64,000 nt of DNA from Burkholderiaceae bacterium. Lineage in GTDB: Bacteria > Pseudomonadota > Gammaproteobacteria > Burkholderiales > Burkholderiaceae_B. This document shows, one piece after another, positions 1 to 8,916 of the stretch; the stretch's first letter is position 1, and each line of letters opens with the position of its first letter. Made by a program: the position numbers and the translations under genes. Where the stretch lies: positions 1-64,000 of the forward strand of contig SCSG01000042.1 in NCBI GenBank assembly GCA_004322135.1, in the 5' to 3' direction. The notes under the pieces were generated by a model. It was not told the origin of the DNA and made no database searches. It saw only the letters and a program-made list of their open reading frames with translations.

Positions 1-169
1 CCACGATCTGCCCATCCTTGCCCAAATGCGCGCCCTGTTCTGGGAAGAACCTCTGGGCAACGAAAACATCCAGCACGTCGTCAAGGCCGAGGCCGCTTCC
101 TGGAGCGCCAAGGAAAGCGAACAGGACGTCGCAAAGCTCAAGTCCATCCTCATCAAAAACTCACTCTGA
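1..169 (+). CDS. C-terminal end of an unidentified protein (partial)
   Basis: An open frame enters from the left edge in the phase starting at base 2 and ends at TGA 167-169, giving 55 C-terminal residues. The tail is charged and helical-looking, rich in Ala, Glu and Lys, and ends in IKNSL. I do not recognise the family. A good rho-independent terminator lies about 60 bases downstream, so this is the last gene of its unit and the dienelactone hydrolase gene after it is probably separate. No function is proposed. Confidence 0.6.
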   Translation, partial: HDLPILAQMRALFWEEPLGNENIQHVVKAEAASWSAKESEQDVAKLKSILIKNSL

Positions 170-231
170 TACCCTCAATGGCTAAGGCAGCTTGCCCAGC
201 CCGGCTCCGGGCTGTGTAACGCTGCCTGAGC

Positions 232-256
232 CGGCGTGCAACACGCCGCTTTTTGT
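232..256 (+). terminator. rho-independent terminator
   Basis: CGGCGTG at 232-238, a 3-base loop and CACGCCG at 242-248 form a perfect 7-bp stem followed by CTTTTTGT. It lies between the truncated first gene and the dienelactone hydrolase. A weaker GC hairpin (AGCCCGG/CCGGGCT, about 198-213) precedes it. Confidence 0.75.
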
Positions 257-274
257 CTGAACGGAGGCCTTACC

Positions 275-991
275 TTGAATTCACGGATTATCTTTCGGGA
301 CAACCCGCGCGCCTCGGGCGTACTGACGCGGGCCGAGTCCAACGCCCCCTCACCAGCGGTCATCATCCTGCCCGCCGTGGCGGGCCTGAACCCATACTGC
401 GAAGGGGTTGCCGACGCTCTGGCCAAACAGGGGTTTGCCAGCCTTGCCATCGACTACTACGCCCGCCGGGATGGCGCTCCGTCCATCAAGTCGCGCGATG
501 AAGCCGTGGCCGCCGTCGCATCCATATCCGATACGGAAGTCCTGGCAGATGTCGAAGCCGCTGCGCTTTACCTCAAAGCGCAGCCGCACGTAAATCCCAA
601 CAAGCTGGCAATCCTGGGCTTTTGCTGTGGCGGATCATTTACGCTTCTGGCCGCCTCAACCCTCGACATGTTCAAGTGCGCCATCGCCTTCTACGGCCCG
701 CCAAAATACAACTCACTCAGCCAGAACAAGCCGCACTCGCCGCTGGATGCCGTGGCAAACCTGAAATGCCCACTGCTGGGTAACTATGGCGAAACCGACG
801 GCCTCATCCCTTTGGCGCATGTCGACGAGCTTAAGGCGCAGCTGAAAGGCAAACAAGCCGAAATCTACACATACCCCGGAGCAGGTCACGCCTTCCACGA
901 GGACTTCCGGCCCGAGGTATACCGCCCCATTGCCGCCCAGGAAGCCTGGCAACGCACGCTGAAGTACCTGCACTGGTACTGCAACGGATGA
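275..991 (+). CDS. dienelactone hydrolase family protein (carboxymethylenebutenolidase-like)
   Basis: A 238-residue alpha/beta hydrolase. The family hydrolyses dienelactones to maleylacetate in the modified ortho-cleavage of chlorocatechols and related lactones. The Cys-Asp-His triad is visible: Cys117 in GFCCGG, Asp175 in GETDG and His205 in GHAF. The start is chosen at TTG 275 because GGAGG at 263-267 sits 7 bases before it. An earlier in-frame GTG at 236 lies inside the upstream terminator stem and has no ribosome site. It is followed after 131 bases by an FAH-family gene, so it may belong to a ring-cleavage set. The true substrate cannot be told from sequence, and many family members have other esterase roles. 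Confidence 0.85.
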   Translation: MNSRIIFRDNPRASGVLTRAESNAPSPAVIILPAVAGLNPYCEGVADALAKQGFASLAIDYYARRDGAPSIKSRDEAVAAVASISDTEVLADVEAAALYLKAQPHVNPNKLAILGFCCGGSFTLLAASTLDMFKCAIAFYGPPKYNSLSQNKPHSPLDAVANLKCPLLGNYGETDGLIPLAHVDELKAQLKGKQAEIYTYPGAGHAFHEDFRPEVYRPIAAQEAWQRTLKYLHWYCNG

Positions 992-1075
992 TCATGGCAG
1001 GACACTGGCTTACGGATACCGTTAAAATTAAAATCGACCGGGGCAGGGCAAACTGGCCACTCGCCCCATACAAAG

Positions 1076-1099
1076 GCCCATCTGCCGAACGCAGTGGGC
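1076..1099 (+). other. stem-loop before FAH-family gene
   Basis: GCCCA (1076-1080) and CTGC (1082-1085) pair with GCAG (1091-1094) and TGGGC (1095-1099), giving a 9-bp stem with a one-base bulge. There is no T-run. It could be a leader structure of the gene at 1123 or a weak 3' end of the hydrolase transcript. Confidence 0.3.
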
Positions 1100-1122
1100 T
1101 GTGACTCACCGAAGGATCCTAC

Positions 1123-1992
1123 ATGAAGATTTGCCGTTTCAACGATAACCGCCTGGGCCTGGTCGACGGAGACAACGTCATCGACGTAACGTCAGCGCTG
1201 GATGTTCTTCCCCAGTACCGTTACCCACTGCCGCGCTTTGACCCGCTGATCGCCAACCTGGACAAGATCGAGAAACGCATCCTGGAAATCCAGGCATCTG
1301 CACCGCGCCTGCCCCTGAAAAAAGTGAACCTGCTCAGCCCCGTTGCGAATCCGGGCAAGATCATTGCGGCGCCCGTAAACTACCAGCGCCACTTCGACGA
1401 AGTGATCAAGGACAAAGACCTGCATCACGATGTCCGCATCAATCACATACACAAGGCTGGTCTGTTCCTGAAAGCCACAAGCGCGATGGTAGGTGAAAGT
1501 GAAGGCGTCGCGCTGCGCAAGCTTGACCGGCGCAACGACCACGAGGTCGAACTTGTTGCCATCATAGGCAAAACCGCCAACAACGTAAGCAAGGCCGACG
1601 CGTTGAAATACGTGGCCGGGTACTGCATCGGCCTGGACATCACGATCCGTGGCCCGGAAGAACGCAGCTTCCGGAAGTCCCCTGAAAGCTATGCCGTGGT
1701 GGGACCATGGCTTACCACCGCAGACGAAATCAGCAACCCCGGCAACCTGGGACTTCAAATTTCGGTGGGTGACGACCTACGCCAAAAATCCAATACGTCC
1801 GACCTCATCATGGGTGTAGCCGAACTGATCGAATTCGCATCGTCCTTTTACACGCTCTACCCTGGCGACATCCTTTTCACCGGCACGCCGGAAGGGGTCA
1901 GCCCAATCAAACCAGGCGACTTGCTGCACGCTCGAATCGAAAGCCTGGGCAGCATGGACGTGCAAGTCAGGGCAGCGGACGGTTCAAACTGA
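1123..1992 (+). CDS. fumarylacetoacetate hydrolase family protein (candidate maleylpyruvate/acylpyruvate hydrolase)
   Basis: A 289-residue FAH-superfamily enzyme; the family cleaves C-C bonds in acylpyruvates or decarboxylates related diacids using a divalent metal. The metal ligands are visible as Glu141 and Glu143 (DHEVEL) and Asp172 (GLDIT), with the GTPEGV signature near residues 253-259. The ribosome site AAGGA lies just before ATG 1123. It is a close paralogue, roughly 60% identical by eye, of the FAH gene at 47350. With an IclR regulator downstream and a maleate isomerase convergent to it, direct hydrolysis of maleylpyruvate to maleate and pyruvate is a plausible but unproven role. It could equally act on other 2,4-diketo acids. 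Confidence 0.85.
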   Translation: MKICRFNDNRLGLVDGDNVIDVTSALDVLPQYRYPLPRFDPLIANLDKIEKRILEIQASAPRLPLKKVNLLSPVANPGKIIAAPVNYQRHFDEVIKDKDLHHDVRINHIHKAGLFLKATSAMVGESEGVALRKLDRRNDHEVELVAIIGKTANNVSKADALKYVAGYCIGLDITIRGPEERSFRKSPESYAVVGPWLTTADEISNPGNLGLQISVGDDLRQKSNTSDLIMGVAELIEFASSFYTLYPGDILFTGTPEGVSPIKPGDLLHARIESLGSMDVQVRAADGSN

Positions 1993-2035
1993 CCGCCACC
2001 ATAACGCCTTCGCCACGGCAAACCACCGAGCCCCC

Positions 2036-2881
2036 ATGCCAGCGCTAAATTCTTCCGTGCTCCCTCCACGAACGGTGAAAGCGTCAACCGGCCTTGTGCC
2101 TGCCGTGGAACGGGCCACCGCCATACTGAGCTATCTGCAAACCAATACAGACAGCTCAGTATGCACGGTAACCGGGATTGCCAAGGCGCTGGGGCTGCAT
2201 AAAAGCAGCTGCAGCAACATCCTGCGCACGCTGGAGTCATCGTCGCTCATCGAGTACGACCCCGACTCCAAATCGTACATGCTTGGCGCTGCCCTGATAG
2301 GGCTGGGCGCCACGGCAACCCGGCGGCGCGGCATCCTGCAGGTGGGGCTTCGTCCGGTTGAAAGCCTGGTACGGCAAACCGGGCTAAGCTGCGTCACGTT
2401 CACCCAGCTTCCGAACAAGAGCTTCCTTATCATTGCGCAAACAGACAGCGCCAAAGACATCAAGGTAACGATCAATACCGGCCAGTATTTCGCGCCGGGC
2501 ACACCGGCGCTGGCCAGGCTTGCCATGGCCAGCATGGGTGGTGAAGAAATCGACGCCTACATCACCAAGTATTGCCAGCCGCGATTCACTGCGGCAACCA
2601 AGACAGAGCACGCCACCATCCGCAAGGAAATCGAACGCACCCGCGCTCAGGGCTACGCGATCAGCCAGGGTGAATACTACGCGGGCAATACGGTAGTCGT
2701 GGCGCCCATCTTCAGCGCGCAAGACAACATTTGCCGTGGTATTTGCCTTATCGGCTTTGCAGGCCAGGTCGACGAGGACGAACTACCCGCGCTCGGCGAA
2801 AAGGTCAGGGACACCGCTCGAACCATTACCGAAGCCATAGGCGGAGAATTCAAATTCTCCGTGCCGAACTACATCGAATAG
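2036..2881 (+). CDS. IclR family transcriptional regulator
   Basis: A 281-residue protein with an N-terminal winged helix-turn-helix (about residues 20-80; VERATAILSYLQ, then GLHKSSCSNILRTLE as the recognition region) and a C-terminal IclR effector domain ending in the usual GxxAxxL/TITEAIGG helix. IclR proteins commonly control aromatic-acid and glyoxylate pathways and bind small ligands. The gene starts 43 bases after the FAH gene in the same direction, so it is probably cotranscribed and may control it and the convergent maleate isomerase. The effector is unknown. Confidence 0.9.
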   Translation: MPALNSSVLPPRTVKASTGLVPAVERATAILSYLQTNTDSSVCTVTGIAKALGLHKSSCSNILRTLESSSLIEYDPDSKSYMLGAALIGLGATATRRRGILQVGLRPVESLVRQTGLSCVTFTQLPNKSFLIIAQTDSAKDIKVTINTGQYFAPGTPALARLAMASMGGEEIDAYITKYCQPRFTAATKTEHATIRKEIERTRAQGYAISQGEYYAGNTVVVAPIFSAQDNICRGICLIGFAGQVDEDELPALGEKVRDTARTITEAIGGEFKFSVPNYIE

Positions 2882-2885
2882 CACT

Positions 2886-2911
2886 GCGGCCCTCAAATAT
2901 CCAAGGGCCGC
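2886..2911. terminator. hairpin between convergent genes, probable bidirectional terminator
   Basis: GCGGCCCT (2886-2893) pairs perfectly with AGGGCCGC (2904-2911) across a 10-base loop. It sits in the 54-base gap between the IclR gene and the convergent maleate isomerase gene. There is no strong T-run on either side, so efficiency is uncertain. Confidence 0.55.
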
Positions 2912-2935
2912 CCAATACAACGTTTAGTACTACGC

Positions 2936-3697
2936 TTAGTAGCGACCGGACAACAATCCGCCCGCGTTGGGCACCTCGCGCTGCAGCCCAAGCACCTTGA
3001 GCATCTGATATACCGTGCTGATGGCCGCCGTGGTCACTGGCACACCAAGCCGGTTTTCGACCTGCTGCACTGACTGGAACGAGGGCATCTGCACGCAGGC
3101 CGACAACACCACGGCATCGACACCCTTCGTGTTCAGGCGCTTTACATGCTCGGCTGGCGCCAGTGGGTCTTGGCGACCGACGTCAAGGTTGTCGGGAATT
3201 TCCAAAGACACTGCATCCTGGACCTCGACACCTTCGTTCTCGATGTAATCGACCACGAGCTTGGTCAGCGGCTTCATGTAGGGCGTAAGTATGGAAATCT
3301 TCTTGGCGCCCAAGGCGTGCAGGCCCTCTACCAGAGCACCCGCGCTGGACACGACCGGAGCGGGGCCGCCGTTGGCAACGGTGGCCTCATGCAGGCGTTT
3401 TTCCGATTGCCGATGGTAGCCGAACCCCATGCTCATGATGGCGACCAGGCACGCATAACCCAGCACATCGACTCGGGCGTCCGAAAGCTCGATGGCGCAA
3501 CGGTCGGAGTCGGCATCCATGGCCTTGAGCTCTTCAGCCGTTACCTTCTTCATGCGCATGCGGCTGGAATGAAACGTGAAGCGCTCGCTGAACGACGCCT
3601 CACGACTATGCAGCATAAGAGGAATTTCAGTTTCCATCGTGGTGTTGGAACTGGGTACGATCTGGCCGATGCGGTAGTTGCGGGGCGCAGTGGACAT
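2936..3697 (-). CDS. maiA: maleate cis-trans isomerase (Asp/Glu racemase superfamily)
   Basis: A 253-residue protein of the maleate isomerase/arylmalonate decarboxylase group. It has the features expected of maleate isomerase: PSSNT with Asn18 near the N-terminus and two cysteines at equivalent positions of the two lobes, Cys83 (GYACLV) and Cys201 (LSACVQ). The family reaction is maleate to fumarate, which ends the nicotinate and some gentisate routes. The start is ATG 3697, with AGGAG 8 bases upstream; a longer upstream frame has no ribosome site. Next to an FAH-family hydrolase and a Liv importer, it suggests a glutathione-independent route from maleylpyruvate through maleate. Arylmalonate decarboxylases have only one of the two cysteines, so isomerase is the better call. 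Confidence 0.8.
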   Translation of the reverse strand: MSTAPRNYRIGQIVPSSNTTMETEIPLMLHSREASFSERFTFHSSRMRMKKVTAEELKAMDADSDRCAIELSDARVDVLGYACLVAIMSMGFGYHRQSEKRLHEATVANGGPAPVVSSAGALVEGLHALGAKKISILTPYMKPLTKLVVDYIENEGVEVQDAVSLEIPDNLDVGRQDPLAPAEHVKRLNTKGVDAVVLSACVQMPSFQSVQQVENRLGVPVTTAAISTVYQMLKVLGLQREVPNAGGLLSGRY

Positions 3698-3977
3698 CTT
3701 TTTGCTCCTGTGGAAATGACGGGCACTATTCTTGCACGATATGCGACGCGCCCAAGGCCAACTGCGCAAGGCAGTACACCGACTCAGACTGCGCATGAGG
3801 ACCCAGGCGGCCGTACCGAAGCAAGTGTCTGTCCGGCCTGCGCTCTCTGGGCTCTCGCTTATGAGTTTATCAGTGTGCCCGCGTCCGCGCACGCCGACGT
3901 CAAGGCGGCACCAAAAAACAGCTCCAACGTGTCGCCGATCCGGGGTACCAGTTGCTGCCCTTACACGCCTTGTAGGG
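3698..3977. other. intergenic gap between importer and maleate isomerase genes
   Basis: 280 bases separating two minus-strand genes. It presumably holds the maleate isomerase promoter close to 3697, but I see no convincing -35/-10 pair, no clear terminator for the importer operon and no small gene. Confidence 0.4.
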
Positions 3978-4766
3978 TCAATCCGCGGAAAGGATCTCGC
4001 GCAGCCTGGCCGACATGCTCTCAATGTGTTCACTATCGGCTTCCTGTCCGCTGGCGCTGATGCCCAGGTATTTCTCGGCAATGTCGGGCCTGTTGAGCAA
4101 TTCCTTTCCCGTGCCCTCCATCACCACGCGCCCCATCTCTATAACATAAGCATGATCCGCAATCGCGAGACTCATCCTGGCATTCTGCTCGGCCAGCAAA
4201 ACGCCGATCCCCTCGGCCTTCAAGCGGGAAATAAGCACAAATATCTGCGAGACCAGAATGGGGGAAAGCCCCAGCGAAGGCTCATCCAGAAGCAGAATCT
4301 TCGGGCTTGACATCAACCCGCGGGCAATGGCCAGCATCTGCTGCTGGCCCCCGGAAAAATTTCCCGCCAACTCCGGCAGGCGTTCGGCCAGCACCGGAAA
4401 GTATTCACATACAAATTCAAGCCGACTGCGCAACGCAGCCGCCCCTTCGCGCCGCCTGGTATAGAAACCCAGCTCCAGATTCTTCTGAACTGTTAGGCCG
4501 GCAAACACCTGCCTGCCTTCGGGTACGTGGGAAATCCCCTTCAATACCCGCTGGCGCGAACTGGAATGATCGATACGCACCCCGTCCAGGGATATTGACC
4601 CGGCGCTCAACGGCAGAAGGCCGGAAATGGTTTTCAGCAGCGTTGACTTGCCGGCACCGTTCGCACCGACTAGTGCCACGAGCTCGCCCGGCCGCACGGC
4701 AAGGTTGATCTGCTCTATGACGATCGAATTGCCATAGCCGGCCGCGATATCATTCAGTTCAAGCAT
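3978..4766 (-). CDS. branched-chain-type ABC transporter ATPase (LivF-like)
   Basis: A 262-residue ATPase of the HAAT importer family. Walker A is GANGAGKST, the ABC signature is FSGGQQQM and Walker B is ILLLDEPSLGL, all intact. LivF-type proteins are usually about 235 residues; this one carries a roughly 25-residue acidic C-terminal extension after YLGIS. The start ATG 4766 is preceded by AGGAGGG and overlaps the end of the LivG-like gene by 8 bases, so the two are translationally coupled. It works with the genes up to 8690. The catabolic setting suggests import of an aromatic acid rather than leucine. Confidence 0.9.
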   Translation of the reverse strand: MLELNDIAAGYGNSIVIEQINLAVRPGELVALVGANGAGKSTLLKTISGLLPLSAGSISLDGVRIDHSSSRQRVLKGISHVPEGRQVFAGLTVQKNLELGFYTRRREGAAALRSRLEFVCEYFPVLAERLPELAGNFSGGQQQMLAIARGLMSSPKILLLDEPSLGLSPILVSQIFVLISRLKAEGIGVLLAEQNARMSLAIADHAYVIEMGRVVMEGTGKELLNRPDIAEKYLGISASGQEADSEHIESMSARLREILSAD

Positions 4767-5541
4767 CCGTACCCTCCTGGGCGCGTCCGATATAAGCTTC
4801 CACGACACGAGGGTCGTTGCGCACTTCCAGCGCCGATCCGTTTGCAATGATCTTCCCGGCATCAAGAGCTATGACGCGGTCTGCGACGCTCATGACCAGA
4901 GACATATTGTGCTCAACCACAAGCACCGTCACCCCGGCCAGCTTGATTGCCTTCAACAATGCGGCAAGCTCGCTGGTCTCGGTGTCGTTCAGCCCGGCGG
5001 CGGGTTCATCAAGCAGCAATACGCGTGGGTGAGCCATCATGGCGCGAATGACTTCCAGCAGCTTTTGCGCGCCCATGGGCAGGTCTCCTGCGGCGGCATC
5101 GCGAAACGCCGACAGGCCCACCAGATCAAGCAGGGCTTCGCCCTTGCGCAGTATGGCCGCCTCTTCGCGCCGCGCACCGGGCAGCCACAACATCTGCTTG
5201 TACGTCGCAGACTTTACTTTCAAGTGCGCGCCCGCCAGCACATTCTCCAGGGCTGTCATGGTGGGAAAAACGCGCGCCGTCTGAAAGGTGCGGATCATCC
5301 CCATCTCCGCGATCTCCTGTGACGACTTGTCGTCTATCGACACGCCAAACAACTCGACATGCCCGGTGTCGGGGTTGTATAGCTGCGTAACGATATTGAA
5401 CAGCGTCGTCTTGCCGGCGCCGTTGGGCCCGATCAATGCCGTCAACGTGCCTTCGTCCACATCAAAGGTTACGTCGGAGACGGCCTGAAGCCCCAGAAAA
5501 GCCTTCGAAACACCGCGAACCCTTAGCGCCGGCTGACTCAT
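4759..5541 (-). CDS. branched-chain-type ABC transporter ATPase (LivG-like)
   Basis: A 260-residue ATPase with Walker A GPNGAGKTT and Walker B VLLLDEPAAGL. The signature segment reads LPMGAQKLLEV instead of a canonical LSGGQ; LivG proteins often have relaxed signatures here. The second subunit of the heterodimeric motor is the LivF-like protein at 3978. Its ATG overlaps the stop of the fused permease by 4 bases. Confidence 0.9.
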   Translation of the reverse strand: MSQPALRVRGVSKAFLGLQAVSDVTFDVDEGTLTALIGPNGAGKTTLFNIVTQLYNPDTGHVELFGVSIDDKSSQEIAEMGMIRTFQTARVFPTMTALENVLAGAHLKVKSATYKQMLWLPGARREEAAILRKGEALLDLVGLSAFRDAAAGDLPMGAQKLLEVIRAMMAHPRVLLLDEPAAGLNDTETSELAALLKAIKLAGVTVLVVEHNMSLVMSVADRVIALDAGKIIANGSALEVRNDPRVVEAYIGRAQEGTDA

Positions 5542-7445
5542 CGCCCGCCTCCTGCCGGCGTCAGCGCGTCCGAACTACGCCCTAACACAAGCCTGCGCAG
5601 ACGCAACAACGTGTCGACGATCACCCCGTAAAGACCACCAGGCATATAGCGGAACACCAATATCAGCAACAACCCTTCAAAGAAAATCTTGAACTGGGCA
5701 AGCGGCTGAAACACGATGGGAAGCATGGTAAGCACTGCGGAACCAAACACCGACCCGACCAGTGTCGCCTCACCGCCCAGAATCATCATGGTGATCATTT
5801 CAAAGGACCGCTGAATGTTGACCATATCGGGCGAAAGAAAATGGAAGAAATACGCATACAGACTACCGGCCAGCGAAGCCAGGGCGGCGCTGACGCAAAA
5901 CACCGCCGCCCGATACCTTTTGACGTTTATGCCCAGGGCCGTAGCCGCCAGTTGATCCGTGCGAATGGCCTGCAGCGTCCTGCCGAAACTGGAATGAATT
6001 CCGCCATACAACACCAGTACCAACGTCGCGGCAATGCCGGCGACGAGGTAGTACATGGAGATGGGGCTGTCGAACTCGAACGAGCCGATGCTCATTGACG
6101 GCACGCCCACAAGCCCTGATGGCCCGCCCGTTATCTGCAGGCCAGCGGTAAGCGAATCAATCAGAAGACCAAAGCTCAGCGTGGCCAATGCCAGATAAAT
6201 GCCGCTTAAACGCACAGTGACAAACGACAACAAAGCGGCGCAAGCGATCGAAAGAACCATGGCTGCGGCAATGGCCAGCAGCGGCGTCACGCCAAAGGTC
6301 GCCGAAAGAATGCCGGCGGTGTAACCGCCAATTGCCATGAACCCGTTCTGACCCAGGCTGACCTGCCCGGTATACCCCATCAATACATCCAGGCCGAGCA
6401 CGGCAATAAAGAGGATGCCTGTAATGACCATTGCCCGGAGCAAATCATCTTCTATGATGAAGGGCAGCACGACGATCAGGCACGCACACACGAATGACGT
6501 GACAATCTTGGTGCGCGGGGCAAGACGCGGGGCGCGATGATAAATGCGCTGGCCCTCCCTCACGTCCATCCTGCGCAGCACCCCACGGAAAAAAAGACCG
6601 GTAGGCCGCCAAAGCAGCGTTACCAGGACAACGGCCAAAGTCAGAGCCTGTGAGAACAGCGTAGAGACATACCCGGAGGCCAGCTGGTCAAGGATACCCA
6701 CAGCAAAGCCGCCCAATATCGCCCCGCCCGACGTGCCCATGCCACCAATCACCGCGGCGATGAACCCGGCGTTCGTGATCGTGCTGCCCGTATCATATTG
6801 GAAGGAGGTGACAGGCCCGAAAAATATTCCGCCTATCCCCGCAATCACCGCGGCAAGCGAGAAACTGATCAGCGTCATGCGCGGCACATCTATGCCCATG
6901 AGCCGCGCCGCACCCGCGTTCTCCGAACACGCACGTAGCGCGTTCCCGGCAGACGTGCGGGACAGCAGAATATACAGGAGCACAATAATCAATGCCGTCG
7001 CGCCGAACAGCCAGAAGGCCTGTGTCACGATGGTCAGCCCCAGCAGCTTTACGGGCTTCTCTCCTGAAAACTGCGGCAGCGTATAGGGGGTATTTCCCCA
7101 AAATATCAAGATCAGCCCATTGATAACGCCCAGCAACCCCACCGTAACCATCAACATGCTGCTGGCGGGCAATCGTGAAAGCGACGGCACAAAGGCCGTC
7201 GCTCCCAGTATGGCCGCCAGTATTGCCGTTGCCCCAACTGCGGCAATACCCGAAATCACTGGGGGCCAGCCCAGCGTCTGATTAAGCGTAAACATCGCCA
7301 GAGCGCCAAAAATACTGAACGCGCCCTGCGACAGATTAATGACACCGGTAATCCGGTATATCAGCGAGAAGCCGAGCGCGACAATGGCGTACACGCTGCC
7401 TTCCAGAATTCCGTTAATCAATGTCTGGATAAATGTCGTTATCAT
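5538..7445 (-). CDS. fused LivH-LivM permease of a branched-chain-type ABC importer
   Basis: A 635-residue inner-membrane protein with both HAAT permeases in one chain. Residues about 1-290 are LivH-like (the GSVYAIVALGFSLIYRITGVINLSQG-type start, many hydrophobic helices). Residues about 320-610 are LivM-like (start of the second half near VVLPFIIEDDLLRAM, then VLMGYTGQVSLGQNGF). The two other Liv systems in this window keep the permeases as separate genes of about 300 and 322 residues. The frame is continuous across the junction (linker near FRGVLRRMDVREGQR), so this is a real fusion. Fused LivHM proteins are known in proteobacteria. Confidence 0.88.
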   Translation of the reverse strand: MITTFIQTLINGILEGSVYAIVALGFSLIYRITGVINLSQGAFSIFGALAMFTLNQTLGWPPVISGIAAVGATAILAAILGATAFVPSLSRLPASSMLMVTVGLLGVINGLILIFWGNTPYTLPQFSGEKPVKLLGLTIVTQAFWLFGATALIIVLLYILLSRTSAGNALRACSENAGAARLMGIDVPRMTLISFSLAAVIAGIGGIFFGPVTSFQYDTGSTITNAGFIAAVIGGMGTSGGAILGGFAVGILDQLASGYVSTLFSQALTLAVVLVTLLWRPTGLFFRGVLRRMDVREGQRIYHRAPRLAPRTKIVTSFVCACLIVVLPFIIEDDLLRAMVITGILFIAVLGLDVLMGYTGQVSLGQNGFMAIGGYTAGILSATFGVTPLLAIAAAMVLSIACAALLSFVTVRLSGIYLALATLSFGLLIDSLTAGLQITGGPSGLVGVPSMSIGSFEFDSPISMYYLVAGIAATLVLVLYGGIHSSFGRTLQAIRTDQLAATALGINVKRYRAAVFCVSAALASLAGSLYAYFFHFLSPDMVNIQRSFEMITMMILGGEATLVGSVFGSAVLTMLPIVFQPLAQFKIFFEGLLLILVFRYMPGGLYGVIVDTLLRLRRLVLGRSSDALTPAGGGR

Positions 7446-7496
7446 TGGGCTTCCGGGCTAAGCGACAGCGCTGGTACGAACGGCGGACCTCAGGGT

Positions 7497-8690
7497 TTAT
7501 TTCCGCGCGATAGGTTTCCCGCCGATCTCGCTCACCGCCACGAATTCACCCTTGTTCGCATCCCAATGCGTTATGACGTCTCGCGCCCCGCCCAGACCCC
7601 TGTTAGGATACTTCTTGAAGTCATATACGCCACTGATCCCGGCGTATCCCTGAATAGCACTCAAGTAATCATGAATCTGCTTCGACGTGGCGTCAGGTCC
7701 AAGCTTGCGCAGCGCCTGCACCGTCAGCATGATCGGGTCCCAAACCACTTCATACCCGTTCTGCGGAACCAGCTTGTCCTTGTCCAGTGCAGCGAGATAG
7801 ACCTCCCTCGGCGCTTTCATGCGCGGATCCACCTTGATGTTGTCGGCCCGCACCACCCCCAGGCCACCGGGCAGATACAACGCCTTCGGAAGCACCGCCG
7901 AGTACTGCTTCATGAACTCAGGTGCTATGTTGCCCTGCCCGATAACCAGCGGCATGGTCAGGCCTGCCTGCGCATACCCCTTCAACACTGTCCCCGCCGG
8001 GGCACCCGTTGTCCAGGCAATGATCGCCTGCGGCTTGGCCGCGCTGATGTCGGTCATTTGGGCGGAAACGTTCAATGCCGTGGGATTGAAATGCGCCTCC
8101 TTCACTATGGTCATACCCTTGTTCTCGGGTAATTTGAACGCCGCCATGAAGGCGTTAAATCCATCCTGGCCAGATGCGTCGGTACTTGCCATCAATGCAA
8201 CGCGCGTCCACCCCTTGGCACGGAAAAACGTCAGCACTTGCGGGGCCATGTCACTGATGGGCACCATGACGCCAAACATATTGCTGCCCGGCTTCGGATG
8301 AATGCCTGGCGAAAGACAATAAACAAAAGGCCCCTTGCTTAGCAGAGGGGCCATGGCGTTGCACATTGCCGTGATTTCCGAGCCCAGTATCACGTTCACC
8401 TTACTAAGCTGGTTGACCAGTTGCACGGCAACCTGTGGGCTGGTCTGGTCATCGTGAAAAATAAAATGCACCGGGCGTCCATTAATGCCGCCGTGCTTGT
8501 TGATGACCTCTTGTTCAAGCTTTATTGCCTGCTGTGACGACTGACCCACGAACGATGCGCCGCCGGTCAGGGGCAAAATGACGTTCAGATTCACTGGTTC
8601 CGGTGCGGCATATGCCGCACCCGCCGCTGTCAGGGCCAACGCGGCGAATGCCATGCCAAGTGTCGAAAATACCTTGCGTTCTCGCAACAT
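7497..8690 (-). CDS. ABC transporter substrate-binding protein (HAAT family, periplasmic)
   Basis: A 397-residue periplasmic binding protein of the Leu/Ile/Val-binding type (ligand-binding fold begins NLNVILPLTGG). The signal peptide is clear: basic MLRERK, a hydrophobic Ala/Leu core and a cut after about residue 28 (AYA/AP). The start ATG 8690 has GGAGAC about 8 bases upstream; an ATG 24 bases earlier has no such site. It is the first gene of the importer operon, 51 bases before the fused permease. The ligand is probably an aromatic acid or ring-cleavage product, by context only. Confidence 0.88.
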   Translation of the reverse strand: MLRERKVFSTLGMAFAALALTAAGAAYAAPEPVNLNVILPLTGGASFVGQSSQQAIKLEQEVINKHGGINGRPVHFIFHDDQTSPQVAVQLVNQLSKVNVILGSEITAMCNAMAPLLSKGPFVYCLSPGIHPKPGSNMFGVMVPISDMAPQVLTFFRAKGWTRVALMASTDASGQDGFNAFMAAFKLPENKGMTIVKEAHFNPTALNVSAQMTDISAAKPQAIIAWTTGAPAGTVLKGYAQAGLTMPLVIGQGNIAPEFMKQYSAVLPKALYLPGGLGVVRADNIKVDPRMKAPREVYLAALDKDKLVPQNGYEVVWDPIMLTVQALRKLGPDATSKQIHDYLSAIQGYAGISGVYDFKKYPNRGLGGARDVITHWDANKGEFVAVSEIGGKPIARK

Positions 8691-8866
8691 AATTTTTGTC
8701 TCCGTGATTTTCAATCAATGAATAGCGCTCTGATGACGCCTCATGTCCAAATCCACGGTACCCACACCCTCCCCGCAGGGCCATAGCCACCGACCGGCAT
8801 GCGCCCAAAACCAGCCGGACCATGCCAAATACAAGACACCAATTCTTTAACACTGTAAAATTAATC

Positions 8867-8878
8867 TTACCATGGTAA
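8867..8878. promoter_or_regulatory. 12-bp perfect palindrome, candidate IclR operator
   Basis: TTACCATGGTAA is a perfect 12-bp dyad in the 226-base divergent gap between the importer operon and the IclR gene, 39 bases before the IclR start. Its position fits an autoregulatory operator. Its binding partner is inferred only from location. Confidence 0.45.
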
Positions 8879-8916
8879 ATAAGCTGAAGTAAGCATCCTC
8901 TTTACCGAAGAGACCT

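Noticed and set aside
236-274. Longer N-terminus for the dienelactone hydrolase from GTG 236
   Set aside because: The GTG lies inside a terminator stem and has no ribosome site; TTG 275 has GGAGG at the right distance.
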